Assembly: GCF_013374095.1 (NCBI RefSeq)
Contig: NZ_AP022672.1
Location: 1,673,501 to 1,737,500 of the forward strand
Source: Sphingomonas sp. HMP6
GTDB taxonomy: Bacteria > Pseudomonadota > Alphaproteobacteria > Sphingomonadales > Sphingomonadaceae
Direction of reading: 5' to 3'
Length of the DNA stretch: 64,000 bases
Shown: piece after piece, positions 39,995-48,946 of the stretch
Layout of the letters: each line of letters starts with the position of its first letter
Numbering within the stretch: position 1 is the first letter of the stretch
The notes under the pieces: model-generated
What the model saw: the letters and a program-made list of their open reading frames with translations, nothing else
The model's database searches: none
What the model was told of the DNA's origin: nothing
Program-made: the position numbers and the translations under genes

Positions 39995-40354
39995 TCAGCC
40001 GGCCATGCCCGTTCCCGACAATCCGTCGATGATGTCGCGATTGACCTCGATCAGATCATCGATCGACTCCCGGCCAGTGATCACATCGCTGGTGAAGTGA
40101 TCGACCCACAAAGCAAGCGAGATGATGCTTGCGCGCAGACCGTCGGGCAGGGTGTTGCCGACGGTGCCGCACACCGCCGAAAACGTCCTCCACACTTCGC
40201 GATTGCGATGCAGCGCGGGCATCAACGCGCCCTTCATTAGACCAGCGTCGCGCGCCTGGATCATCTCCCCGGTAATTTCCAGCATGAGACGCCGTTCGGC
40301 CTGGCGCGGGCTTTCCGCGATAGTTCGCGCACGAAGATAGGCGTTGAGAGACAT
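39995..40354 (-). CDS. flaF: Flagellar biosynthesis regulator FlaF
   Basis: The 119-residue protein MSLNAYLRARTIAESPRQAERRLMLEI matches alphaproteobacterial FlaF in size and pattern: the SPR..E.RL motif near the start, a central L-x-x-AL-x-x-NR-x-x-W segment (PALHRNREVWRTF), and LRASIISLALWVDHFTSDV with a closing LIEVNRDIIDGL. FlaF is a small cytoplasmic factor needed for flagellin synthesis or secretion, acting with FlbT in Caulobacter. GGAGGAAA lies before the ATG. FlbT and flagellin genes are not in the window. The divergent gene is the HAD protein. Confidence 0.9.
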   Translation of the reverse strand: MSLNAYLRARTIAESPRQAERRLMLEITGEMIQARDAGLMKGALMPALHRNREVWRTFSAVCGTVGNTLPDGLRASIISLALWVDHFTSDVITGRESIDDLIEVNRDIIDGLSGTGMAG

Positions 40355-40433
40355 GCAATTTCCTCCGGCTGATAGTCTATTCTAGACGATTTGCCGTGCA
40401 GGCGGCGCGAAGCCGCCGCTGCGGATGCATCGT

Positions 40434-40441
40434 CCTATAAT
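40434..40441 (+). promoter_or_regulatory. CCTATAAT promoter-like octamer before the HAD gene
   Basis: Located 55 bases before ATG 40497, downstream of a short GC hairpin (40401-40417). Matches the octamers before motA and fliG exactly. Confidence 0.45.
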
Positions 40442-40496
40442 GAGCTGGGCGCGCCGTGCGGCCGCCGTCCCCAAAGGCTTTGCAGGACCATCCCGC

Positions 40497-42917
40497 ATGA
40501 ACGACTCGATCCTAGCCCGTGACTTGCCGATCGCGCTTGAAACGCGACCAGACGTCCGGATTCTGTCGCTCGATTGCTTCGACACCTTGCTGTGGCGCGA
40601 CACCCACGCGCCGAGCGACGTGTTCCGCGTCCTCGACGGGCCGAGCCCGATGCAACGGATCTGGGCCGAACAGCGCGCACGAGCGCAAGCGATGCTGCGC
40701 CGCCGCTGCAACGAAGTCGGCATCGCCGACATCTATGCGCAATTGCTGCCTAATGCCGCGGCAGACAAACGGGCGATGCTGGTCGCGCAGGAACTGGCGG
40801 CGGAAGCGCAGCATTGCTTCGGCTTCGCGCCGGTCATCGCGCTGATGCGTGACGCGAAGGCGCGCGGGCTCCGCGTGATCATCGTCAGCGACACGTATCT
40901 CGATGCGGCGCAGCTCGGCACGCTGATTGCTAATGCTGCGGGCGACGACGTGCGCGCGCTGATCGACCAGATCTTCTGTTCGTCCGAATTCGGCGTATCC
41001 AAGGGCGAGGGCCTGCTCGATGCGGTCATCAAGCACTTGGGCGTGCCGGCGCAAACGATCCTGCACATTGGCGACAATCGCGCCGCCGATCTGATCGGCG
41101 GGCAAAAAGCCGGGGTTCAGGCGCTTCACTTGAAGCAATTTACCGAAACCACCGAACAGCGCCTTCGCCTCGAGGCGGCAACCGGCGCAATGATCCACGT
41201 CGGCACCACACCGCCTGATCGCCACAGTCAGCCGCACCGCGCCACCATCGCGCTCGGCGAGCCGGATATCGACGATACCGCCGAGGTGCTTGGCTATACC
41301 ACGATCGGGCCCTTGCTTCACGGCTTTGCGCGCTGGGTCCGCGCCGAGGCCGAACGCCTGCGTGCGAAGAATGACGGCGGCCAGGTCCACATTCTGTTCC
41401 TGATGCGTGACGGGCATTTACCCCGGCTCGCCTTCGACGCCTGCCAGCAAGGCGAAGCGGCGACGCACGCGACCGAGATTAGCCGCTTCACCGCGACCGC
41501 GTCCTCGTTTCGCAGCGAGGCCGACGTGCTGGCCTATCTGAGCGGTGAGATGGGATCGAACATCGAGGCGATCCTGAAGCAGTTACTATTCAAACCGCAG
41601 GAAATCGCCGTGATCCTGCGCGATTTGCCGAGACAGGCGCCCTTCCCCGCCTTGCTCCGCGCGGTGCGATCGGCCCCGCGCATGAAAAGCATTCTCGCCC
41701 GATCCAGCGCATTTGCCGATCGGCTCGCGGGCTATCTGCGCGCCACCGTGGCGCCAGCCCAGGGCGATGTTCTGATGCTGGTCGACCTTGGCTATAATGG
41801 ATCGGTCCAGAATCGGATCGACCGCGTCCTGAGCGAGACGCTCGAGGTCGGCATTGCCGGCCGCTATCTGCTGCTGCGCGAGCAGGATATGCCCGGCCTC
41901 GACAAGACCGGCTTCGTCGACCCGCAGCATTATGACGCGGCCACGCTGGAGGCGCTGTGCGGCAACGTTGCCGTGCTCGAACAGCTTTGCACCGCCGCGC
42001 AGGGGTCGGTGATCGACTATACCGCCGATGGCGCGCCGGTCCGCTCGGCCAATGCGATCAAGGGCCGGCAAAGCGAAACGCGCGACGCCGTTCAACGCGG
42101 CACCGTGCGGTATGTGCGGGACGCCAGTCGTGCAATCGTTCGCCCGGCCGGCGCGATCGACATGGCGGCAATGCGCAGTTCCGCGGTCGCCGTGCTCGCC
42201 CGTCTCATGTTCTTGCCGATGCCGCAGGAACTGGCAGTGCTGGCGCAATTCCAGCATGACGTGAACCTCGGTGTGCAGGATGTCGTGCCGCTGTTCGATC
42301 CGGCGATCGGCCGCCGCGGTCTGCGTCAGCGCGGGCTGTTTTACATGCGCGGGTCGGAGCGAATGTACCTTCCGGCCGAGTTGCAGGGCGAAGGGCTCGC
42401 CGTCAAACTCACGCTGCTTGCACAGAAGCGTTTTGGCCTGGGTTTGAAATATGCCGATTTCATCGACCAGACGATCACGCTGCCGATCCTGATCGCCGAT
42501 GGCCGCACGGTCGATACCGCAACGATCACTGCGACGCCAACGCATGACGGATATTACATCGCGCCGATCCCGATCGACGATTTTCGCTTCTCGATCGGGC
42601 TGCAGTTCGGCCGCCTGTATGACTGGGTTCAGATCGAAAGTGTCACTTTCATGCCGGTCGAACGCTTTCTGAGCGATCAACAACGCTCGGGTCTCGAGGA
42701 GATCGTCGCGGTGCCGACGCTTGAGGGGATCGAGCAGCCCGCACCGCATCTCTATCGCTGCGAGGATTCCGCCGCCTTCATGATGATCCCCCCGCCGCCG
42801 CGGCGCGATGCACGTCCGATGATGCTCGCCGTCGTGTTCCGCCCGATCGCGCTGCGCGTGGTGAACGCACTTTCACAACCCATACCCGCCAATGCCACCA
42901 TGGAAATTTCGCGATGA
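40497..42917 (+). CDS. Large HAD-superfamily protein (COG5610-like), function unknown
   Basis: The 806-residue protein from ATG 40497 (AGGA ten bases upstream) begins with a HAD phosphatase domain: motif I LSLDCFDTLLW, motif II IIVSDTYLD, motif III lysine in GVSKGEG and motif IV HIGDNRAADL. The first aspartate is in D-x-F-D-T, so the catalytic pair is intact. The middle part (residues ~260-480) has LFLMRDGHLPRLAFDA and MLVDLGYNGSVQNRI, a pattern I associate with large HAD proteins of polysaccharide clusters. The last 300 residues are unfamiliar. It is coupled by ATGA to a methyltransferase gene and lies beside flaF. Its own CCTATAAT octamer suggests flagellar co-regulation. A role in modifying a flagellar or surface glycan is a hypothesis. 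Confidence 0.8.
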   Translation: MNDSILARDLPIALETRPDVRILSLDCFDTLLWRDTHAPSDVFRVLDGPSPMQRIWAEQRARAQAMLRRRCNEVGIADIYAQLLPNAAADKRAMLVAQELAAEAQHCFGFAPVIALMRDAKARGLRVIIVSDTYLDAAQLGTLIANAAGDDVRALIDQIFCSSEFGVSKGEGLLDAVIKHLGVPAQTILHIGDNRAADLIGGQKAGVQALHLKQFTETTEQRLRLEAATGAMIHVGTTPPDRHSQPHRATIALGEPDIDDTAEVLGYTTIGPLLHGFARWVRAEAERLRAKNDGGQVHILFLMRDGHLPRLAFDACQQGEAATHATEISRFTATASSFRSEADVLAYLSGEMGSNIEAILKQLLFKPQEIAVILRDLPRQAPFPALLRAVRSAPRMKSILARSSAFADRLAGYLRATVAPAQGDVLMLVDLGYNGSVQNRIDRVLSETLEVGIAGRYLLLREQDMPGLDKTGFVDPQHYDAATLEALCGNVAVLEQLCTAAQGSVIDYTADGAPVRSANAIKGRQSETRDAVQRGTVRYVRDASRAIVRPAGAIDMAAMRSSAVAVLARLMFLPMPQELAVLAQFQHDVNLGVQDVVPLFDPAIGRRGLRQRGLFYMRGSERMYLPAELQGEGLAVKLTLLAQKRFGLGLKYADFIDQTITLPILIADGRTVDTATITATPTHDGYYIAPIPIDDFRFSIGLQFGRLYDWVQIESVTFMPVERFLSDQQRSGLEEIVAVPTLEGIEQPAPHLYRCEDSAAFMMIPPPPRRDARPMMLAVVFRPIALRVVNALSQPIPANATMEISR

Positions 42918-43726
42918 GCAATTTGCTGATTCATTCGATGTCCGAATTTTCGGACCTCATCCTGGGCAGCCTGCGGCTGTCGGGTGCGCGCAACATCGTC
43001 GAGATCGGGGCGGAGTTCGGCGGCATGTCGGAATTGCTGGCGGATTATGCCGCTGCCGCGGACGGCTGCCTGACGAGCATCGACCCGGCCCCACGGCCCG
43101 AATTCATCGCCTGGGCCCGTACCGCCCCCGGAGTTACGCACCTTGCCGCGGCAAGTCTCGACGTCATGCACGCGCTGCGCGACGTCGATGCGTGGGTGAT
43201 CGACGGCGACCATAATTACTATACCGTATTGCATGAGCTACAGGCCGCCGACGCCCTCGGAACCCGGGACGGGAGGCCTTTGCTGGCGTTTCTGCACGAC
43301 GTATGCTGGCCCACCGCGCGGCGCGACATGTATTACGCGCCTGATCGGATCCCCGCCGAATACCGCCATCCGCATACCTTCGGTGCCGGGACGATGCTCG
43401 ATCGCGCCGAACTTGTCTCTGGCCAGGGCTTCCGTGGCGGCACCGACTGGGCGATGGCAAATCATAGCGGCGGACCGCGCAACGGCGTGCTGACAGCGGT
43501 CGAGGATTTTATCGGCGATGCTCGCGCCACGGGTCGGGAGCTCGCTTGGGCGCATATTCCCGCGGTATTCGGCCTCGGCATCGTGTTCGATGCGACCGCG
43601 CCATGGAGCGCCGAAGTGGCCACGCTGGTAGCGCCATTCCACAACAACGGCTTGCTGGCCGCGATGGAGCGCAACCGCCTGCGCAATTATATGAAGGTGA
43701 TCGAGTGGCAGGATCGCGCGGCGTAG
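42914..43726 (+). CDS. SAM-dependent methyltransferase, class I
   Basis: The 270-residue protein has the glycine-rich SAM motif NIVEIGAEFGGMSE, a following acidic strand SIDPAPRPEF, and the conserved WVIDGDHNYYTVLHELQA typical of the Methyltransf_24 type, which act on sugars or small molecules in glycan or secondary-metabolite clusters. It starts at ATG 42914 inside the stop region of the HAD gene (ATGA), which shows tight coupling. The product is predicted soluble. Together the pair would dephosphorylate or transfer and methylate a substrate, but that substrate is not visible in the sequence. Confidence 0.85.
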   Translation: MSNLLIHSMSEFSDLILGSLRLSGARNIVEIGAEFGGMSELLADYAAAADGCLTSIDPAPRPEFIAWARTAPGVTHLAAASLDVMHALRDVDAWVIDGDHNYYTVLHELQAADALGTRDGRPLLAFLHDVCWPTARRDMYYAPDRIPAEYRHPHTFGAGTMLDRAELVSGQGFRGGTDWAMANHSGGPRNGVLTAVEDFIGDARATGRELAWAHIPAVFGLGIVFDATAPWSAEVATLVAPFHNNGLLAAMERNRLRNYMKVIEWQDRAA

Positions 43727-43764
43727 AGAATTGCCGCCCGCCGCACCCCGCCCGGCGCGCCTCT

Positions 43765-43772
43765 CCTATAAT
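43765..43772 (+). promoter_or_regulatory. CCTATAAT promoter-like octamer before motA operon
   Basis: Lies 38 bases before the motA ATG and 38 bases after the methyltransferase stop. It could be the -10 element for the whole motA-che operon. A convincing -35 is not seen. Confidence 0.5.
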
Positions 43773-43810
43773 TAATACAGAGCGTTCAGTCCGGAGAGTT
43801 TTGGCGTATC

Positions 43811-44695
43811 ATGTTAAACGGTGTGGGTTTCCTCCTCATTCTCGGATGCGTCTTCGGCAGCTTCTTGATGTCGGGGGGCAAGATGGAGGTTATCCTCCAT
43901 GCGTTGCCGCACGAGATGATGGCGATCGGCGGAGCTGCAATCGGCGCGTTCATCGTCGGCAATTCGCTGGCGACGGTGAAGGCCGCAGGCAAGGGTCTGC
44001 TGCGCTCTTTTAAAGGGTCGCGCTGGAAGGACAGCGATTATCGCGATTTGCTGACGATGATGTTCGGCATCCTGGCCACCTTCAAGAAAGGGGGCGCCAC
44101 GGGCATCGAACCGCATCTCGACAATCCCGCCGAAAGCAAACTGTTCAAGCCGTATCCGCGGCTGCTCGCCGACCACCATCTGATCGAGTTCATCTGTGAT
44201 TATTTGCGGATGATGACGATCAACTTCGAAGATCCGAACCAACTCGCCGAAGCGATGGAAAACGATATCGACAAACACCACGCCGAGGAATTGCTGCCGC
44301 AAACTGCATTGCAGACGATGGCGGACGGTTTGCCCGCGATCGGCATCGTCGCCGCCGTGCTCGGCGTCATCAAGACGATGGCGTCGATCGACCAGCCGGT
44401 CGAGGTGCTCGGCGGGATGATCGGCGGCGCACTGGTGGGCACGTTCCTGGGCGTGCTGCTCGCATATTGCCTGGTCGGACCGCTCGCTTCGAAATTGCTG
44501 TCGGTCGTCGAGGACGATTGCAAGCCGTTCGCGATCGCCAAGACCGCGATCCTCGCCCACGCCCAAGGTCTGCCCACACAGGTCGCCATCGACATCGCCC
44601 GGCGGATGGTTCCGTCGAGCTTCGCCCCCTCCTTCCAGCAACTCGAGCAAACTCTCGATGAGGCAAAAAATGACCTTAACGCCCAACCCGCCTGA
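43811..44695 (+). CDS. motA: Flagellar motor stator protein MotA
   Basis: The 294-residue stator subunit has four hydrophobic segments and the cytoplasmic loop with the motor-contact residues. Diagnostic pieces are GSFLMSGGKMEVIL, PHEMMAIGGAAIGAF, QTALQTMADGLPAIGIVAAVLGVIKTM and MIGGALVGTFLGVLLAY. With MotB it forms the proton-driven (H+) stator. It begins a long operon that continues through cheY to the PilZ gene. Its last 26 bases overlap the start of the STAS gene. Confidence 0.97.
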   Translation: MLNGVGFLLILGCVFGSFLMSGGKMEVILHALPHEMMAIGGAAIGAFIVGNSLATVKAAGKGLLRSFKGSRWKDSDYRDLLTMMFGILATFKKGGATGIEPHLDNPAESKLFKPYPRLLADHHLIEFICDYLRMMTINFEDPNQLAEAMENDIDKHHAEELLPQTALQTMADGLPAIGIVAAVLGVIKTMASIDQPVEVLGGMIGGALVGTFLGVLLAYCLVGPLASKLLSVVEDDCKPFAIAKTAILAHAQGLPTQVAIDIARRMVPSSFAPSFQQLEQTLDEAKNDLNAQPA

Positions 44696-45050
44696 TCTCG
44701 CACTCGCCACCGATGGGACCGAGGCTGCGGCCGTGGTTCCGAGCATGGCCGCGACTGATCCCGGCACCATCGTGCTGACCGGCCATGCCACGACGGTAAC
44801 GGCCGAAGCCATTCGGGCGGAGCTAATGCTCGCGGCAGATTGTGCGTCGGCGACCGCGATCGACGCATCGGAGCTGCTCAGTGTCGGTCAAGCTGTGCTG
44901 CAACTGCTGATCGCGGCGCGTGAAGACGCCCTGCAAAACGATCATCTGTTTCATTTCACCGGCGCAAGCGCCGCTTTTTCAGAACGCGTCGTTGGCTGCC
45001 AACTGGCCGAAGCGATCGGCCTCGAAGCCGGAAAGGAAGTGTCTTTGTGA
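44670..45050 (+). CDS. STAS-domain protein in motility operon
   Basis: The likely start is ATG 44670 with GAGG upstream, inside the motA gene. The 126-residue product has a single STAS-like core: VLTGHATTVTAEAIRAELM, then AIDASELLSVGQAVLQLLIAARED and the C-terminal helix. The central AIDASELLSVGQA resembles the beta-alpha motif of anti-anti-sigma factors, where Ser or Thr phosphorylation is possible (SELLS). Small STAS proteins sit next to chemotaxis genes in many alphaproteobacteria, with role unknown. It overlaps cheY by four bases (GTGA). Confidence 0.82.
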   Translation: MTLTPNPPDLALATDGTEAAAVVPSMAATDPGTIVLTGHATTVTAEAIRAELMLAADCASATAIDASELLSVGQAVLQLLIAAREDALQNDHLFHFTGASAAFSERVVGCQLAEAIGLEAGKEVSL

Positions 45051-45412
45051 GCAAACTTATCCTCACCGTCGATGACTCGGCCAGCATGCGAATGCTGCTT
45101 AAGACCTCGCTCACCGCACAAGGCTTTCGCATCGAGAGCGCCAATGACGGCGTTCACGGTCTGGAACGGATGCACGACGTCAAACCCGATCTTTTGATTA
45201 CCGACATCAACATGCCCAAGATGGACGGGTTCGAGTTGATCGAAGCCGTCCGCGCCGTCGCGCACTTTCGCGGCACGCCGATCCTGGTGCTGTCGACCGA
45301 ATTCTCCGACGAAAAGAAGACCCGCGCCCGTTCGGCCGGGGCGACCGGCTGGATCACCAAGCCGTTCGACGCCGAAAAGCTGGGGGCGGCGATCCGTCGC
45401 GTCTGCCCGTGA
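45047..45412 (+). CDS. cheY: Chemotaxis response regulator CheY (first)
   Basis: A single receiver domain of 121 residues, GTG start overlapping the previous stop. The acidic pair is DD at 9-10, the phospho-acceptor is Asp53 in ITDINMPKMDG, with conserved Ser/Thr in VLST and Lys in WITKPFDAEK. It receives phosphate from CheA and acts on the motor switch or as a phosphate sink. A second cheY lies at 49987. Followed by cheA with GTGA overlap. Confidence 0.95.
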   Translation: MSKLILTVDDSASMRMLLKTSLTAQGFRIESANDGVHGLERMHDVKPDLLITDINMPKMDGFELIEAVRAVAHFRGTPILVLSTEFSDEKKTRARSAGATGWITKPFDAEKLGAAIRRVCP

Positions 45413-47565
45413 GCGAGGAACTCGACGAGATCCAAGGCATCTTCTTTGAAGAATGTGCCGAGGGGCTGGCCGTGGCCGAACAGGGGCTGTCGGCAATGGC
45501 GGCTGGCGATGTCTCGAAAGAGGTGATCGCTGGCGTGTTCCGTGCGGTGCATTCGATCAAGGGCGGATCCGGCGCATTCGGTCATGAAGCGTTGCGAGCG
45601 TTCTCGCACTGCTTTGAAAACGTGCTCGATGAGGTTCGCAGCGGCAAAATTCCGGCGACACCTGCGGTCACCAAGGTCATGCTCACCGCCTTCGACATCC
45701 TGACCGATCACGTTTCGGCAGCACAAGGCACGTCACCGCTCCCTGCCGATGCAGCCGCATTGGCGGCGCTTGAGGAAGTGCTGGCGAACAAGGGTGCCGG
45801 CGACGAACCGGCCCCCGCCACGGCAGAAGCCGCCCCCGAAGTGGCGGGCGACGAATTCGGGTTCACTCCGGTGATCGCGGCGGTCGAGGATTTCGATCCG
45901 TTCGGCTTCGAGCCGGTCGAGGTTTCGCTCGATCTGGAGTCGGATACGCCTGCGCCGTGGATCGTGCATTTCGCGCCGTCGCGCGCCGCGCTCGCCAATG
46001 GTGCGGAGCCACTGCTCAGCGTCCGCGAACTCGAGCGGCTGGGTGGCACGATTGTCGGCGTCGATTATTCGGCGTTGCCGCCGTTGCGCGAACTGGATGC
46101 GGAAGAGAGCTATCTCGTCTGGATCATGTCGGTCCCGGCGACGATCGAGGAAAGCGCGATCGCCGAATGTTTCGATTTCGTCGCGCCGGATTCGCGCGTC
46201 GAGATCACGCGCGAGGAACGCGCGCCGCTCGCCGTGGTGACGCCCGAGCGCGAGCCCGAGCCAGTTGCGGTCGCGCCGACCTTGACCCTGGTCGAGAAGG
46301 CCCCTGCAGCGGTGGTACCGGCGGCCGTGCGCGCCGCCGCCGCCCCGCCCGAACCGCGGCCGATGGACCCGGTACAGCAGACCATCCGCGTCGATCTGAC
46401 CAAGCTCGACATGCTGCTCAACCTGGTCGGCGAGCTCGTGATCCGTGGCTCTATTCTGTCCGACCGGCTGTCTCCGGCCGATCAGGAGCGTGTCGAACTG
46501 CCCGAACTCGCACGTCTGACGCGCGAGATTCAGGACAATGTCATGTCGCTGCGCGCGCAGCCGATCCGCCAGGCCTTCTCCCGCGTACCGCGCATGTTGC
46601 GCGATCTCGGCGCCGAGACGGGCAAGCAGGTCGTGCTCGAAATCAACGGCGAGACGACCGAAGTCGACAAGGGCGTGATCGAGAAGATCGGCGACCCGCT
46701 GACGCACATGATCCGCAATGCCATGGACCATGGCATCGAGCGTCCGGCCGATCGCATCGCCGCGGGGAAGCCTGCCGAGGGCCACATCACCTTGTCCGCC
46801 GAACAGAAGGGCGCGCGCATCTTCGTGCGGGTCAGCGATGACGGCAAGGGCATCGACCGCGTCCGCGTGAAGGCAAAGGCGATCGAAAAGGGCATCATCC
46901 CTGCCGATGCGGTGCTGTCCGACGAGGAAATCGACCAGCTCATCTGCGCGCCGGGCTTCTCGACCGCAGAGACGATCTCCAGCATTTCCGGCCGCGGCGT
47001 CGGAATGGACGTGGTCCGCTCCAACGTCGAGGCGCTGGGTGGCCGGGTGGACATCACGTCGACCCCTGGCGTGGGCACCTGCTTCACGATGATCCTGCCG
47101 CTGACGCTGGCCATTCTCGATGGAATGATTGTGCGGCTTGCCGGCCAACGCTTCGTGCTGCCGCTTGCCAACGTGATCGAGACGGTTCGGCCGGAGCCAG
47201 GTCAGGTCCGCACGATGACACCCACCAGCGAAGTGATCGAACTGCGCGGTGCCTATCTGCCGGTCAAGCGCCTCACCGACCTGTTCGGCTTCTCGGCCGA
47301 CACGCGCCGCGATCCCGAGGAATCGCTGGTGATCATCGTCGAGAGCGAGACCGCGGGCAATGTCGGCCTGATGGTCGACACGATCGACGACCGGCGCGAG
47401 GTGGTGATCAAGAGCCTCGAGCAGAATCTGCATCCCATTCGCGGCCTCGGCGGCGCGACGATCCTCGGCGACGGCTCAATCGCCCTGATCCTGGACATCG
47501 ACGCGCTGGTCGCAACGCCCGGCCAGGTAAATTCGAAATTCCCCCTCAAAGGACTGGCAGCATGA
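45409..47565 (+). CDS. cheA: Chemotaxis histidine kinase CheA
   Basis: The 718-residue kinase starts at GTG 45409. The HPt domain has the phospho-histidine His48 in FRAVHSIKGGSGAFG. A long linker follows with a P2-like region (residues ~150-285, DPFGFEPVEVSLDL and onward) that binds CheY-type regulators. Dimerisation helices start at IRVDLTKLDMLLNLVGELV. The ATPase domain has HMIRNAMDHGIE, GDPLTHM and GRGVGMDVVRSNVEALGG. The C-terminal CheW-like domain ends in LALILDIDALV-type sequence. All kinase motifs are intact. It overlaps cheW by four bases. Confidence 0.98.
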   Translation: MSEELDEIQGIFFEECAEGLAVAEQGLSAMAAGDVSKEVIAGVFRAVHSIKGGSGAFGHEALRAFSHCFENVLDEVRSGKIPATPAVTKVMLTAFDILTDHVSAAQGTSPLPADAAALAALEEVLANKGAGDEPAPATAEAAPEVAGDEFGFTPVIAAVEDFDPFGFEPVEVSLDLESDTPAPWIVHFAPSRAALANGAEPLLSVRELERLGGTIVGVDYSALPPLRELDAEESYLVWIMSVPATIEESAIAECFDFVAPDSRVEITREERAPLAVVTPEREPEPVAVAPTLTLVEKAPAAVVPAAVRAAAAPPEPRPMDPVQQTIRVDLTKLDMLLNLVGELVIRGSILSDRLSPADQERVELPELARLTREIQDNVMSLRAQPIRQAFSRVPRMLRDLGAETGKQVVLEINGETTEVDKGVIEKIGDPLTHMIRNAMDHGIERPADRIAAGKPAEGHITLSAEQKGARIFVRVSDDGKGIDRVRVKAKAIEKGIIPADAVLSDEEIDQLICAPGFSTAETISSISGRGVGMDVVRSNVEALGGRVDITSTPGVGTCFTMILPLTLAILDGMIVRLAGQRFVLPLANVIETVRPEPGQVRTMTPTSEVIELRGAYLPVKRLTDLFGFSADTRRDPEESLVIIVESETAGNVGLMVDTIDDRREVVIKSLEQNLHPIRGLGGATILGDGSIALILDIDALVATPGQVNSKFPLKGLAA

Positions 47566-48056
47566 GCACTCTCAATACGCCCGGTGAACGCAAGATCGTG
47601 ACCTTCTCGCTTGGCGAACAGATGTTCGGCATCGACATGAAGGCGCTGATCGAAATCCGCGAATGGGAAGAGCCGACCCCGCTGCCGGGCGTTCCCGCTT
47701 TCATCAAGGGCGTCACCAATCTGCGCGGCACCGTCGTTCCGGTCGTCGGCCTGGCCGAGCGGCTGGGATGGACGCCGAGCGTCCTCCACTCGCGCTCATG
47801 CATCCTGGTGGTCACGATCGCCGGCAAGCAGGCCGGGTTTCTGGTTGACGAAGTCGCCGACATCATCGTGATCAACGACGACGACGTGCAACCTGCACCC
47901 GAAGTCGAGATCGGTGAGCAGAACGTGATCGCCGGGCTGATCCAAGTCGTGCCGCGCGCCCAGGAAGGCGTCGCGTCGGTCGAAGCCGCGGGCATGGTGC
48001 TGCTGCTCGATCTCGACGCCCTCAGCCTCACGCGCCATCTCGATCTGGCTGCGTGA
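47562..48056 (+). CDS. cheW: Chemotaxis coupling protein CheW
   Basis: The 164-residue protein is a single SH3-like CheW domain: FSLGEQMFGIDMKALIEI, GVTNLRGTVVPVVGLAERL and GFLVDEVADIIVI are the usual elements. It couples MCPs to CheA. Starts ATGA-coupled to cheA; stop shared with the cheR start region. Confidence 0.96.
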   Translation: MSTLNTPGERKIVTFSLGEQMFGIDMKALIEIREWEEPTPLPGVPAFIKGVTNLRGTVVPVVGLAERLGWTPSVLHSRSCILVVTIAGKQAGFLVDEVADIIVINDDDVQPAPEVEIGEQNVIAGLIQVVPRAQEGVASVEAAGMVLLLDLDALSLTRHLDLAA

Positions 48057-48946
48057 TGCAAGACGCGGCGACACGCGCCGATGGCGGCGGATCAGGCGCG
48101 TTACGCGCATCGGTTTCGGCCGAGCTCGGTAGTGCCGAGTTCGCTGCGATCGCACGGATCATGCAAAGCGATGCGCGGATCCATCTGACATCGGCAAAGA
48201 CGACATTGGTGCAGTCGCGGCTCAGCCGCCGCTTGCGCGATCATGGTCTGGCGACATTCCGCGATTACATCCGACTGGTCGAGTCAGACCCGGTCGAACG
48301 CGGCGCGATGATCGTCGCGCTGACCACCAACCACACGCATTTCTTCCGCGAGAATCACCATTTCGAACATCTCCGCCAGACCACGCTGCCGTGGCTGCAG
48401 GAACGGGCGCGGAGCCAGCCGGTGCGGATCTGGTCGGCCGGCTGTTCGAGCGGTGAGGAAGTCTACACGATCGCGATGTGCTTGCTCGGGCAGGACCGCA
48501 CTTCCGCAGCGTGGCTACGCCATGGCGACGTGCGGCTGCTGGCCACCGATCTTGCGCCGCATGTGGTGGAAAGCACGCGACGCGGCGTCTATTCGGCGGA
48601 GTCTATCGAACCGGTGCCCGCCGCCTATCGCGCGAATTGGATCCGGCCCGCCGGTGCCGATTTCGTGATGGCGGAAGAGGCCCGTTCGCTGGTCACCGCG
48701 CGGGTGTTGAACCTGTTCGATCAGTGGCCGATGCGCCAGCAATATGACGTCATCTTCTGTCGCAACGTCATGATCTATTTCGACGAAGCCGCCAAAGAAG
48801 AGCTCGAGGCACGCTTCGTCGGAATGCTCGCGCCAGGCGGCTATCTGTACATTGGGCATTCCGAACGGCTGATCGGTCCCGCGACCAGCGGCATGACCAA
48901 TTGCGGCCAAACGATTTATCGTAAACCTACTGGAGCAGTGCGATGA
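48056..48946 (+). CDS. cheR: Chemotaxis protein methyltransferase CheR
   Basis: About 296 residues from ATG 48056 (GTG 48053 is an alternative; both overlap the cheW stop). The N-terminal helical domain has SRLSRRLRDHGLATFRDYIRLVE, and the SAM-binding domain has RIWSAGCSSGEEVYTIAM, LLATDLAPHVVESTRRGVY and DVIFCRNVMIYFDEAAKEEL. It methylates receptor glutamates. The DDWNAF tails on two MCPs in this window may be its docking site. Confidence 0.97.
   Translation: MQDAATRADGGGSGALRASVSAELGSAEFAAIARIMQSDARIHLTSAKTTLVQSRLSRRLRDHGLATFRDYIRLVESDPVERGAMIVALTTNHTHFFRENHHFEHLRQTTLPWLQERARSQPVRIWSAGCSSGEEVYTIAMCLLGQDRTSAAWLRHGDVRLLATDLAPHVVESTRRGVYSAESIEPVPAAYRANWIRPAGADFVMAEEARSLVTARVLNLFDQWPMRQQYDVIFCRNVMIYFDEAAKEELEARFVGMLAPGGYLYIGHSERLIGPATSGMTNCGQTIYRKPTGAVR

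Noticed and set aside
45733..47433. Long minus-strand frame opposite cheA
   Set aside because: Antisense shadow of CheA with Arg/His/Asp-rich sequence and no domain.
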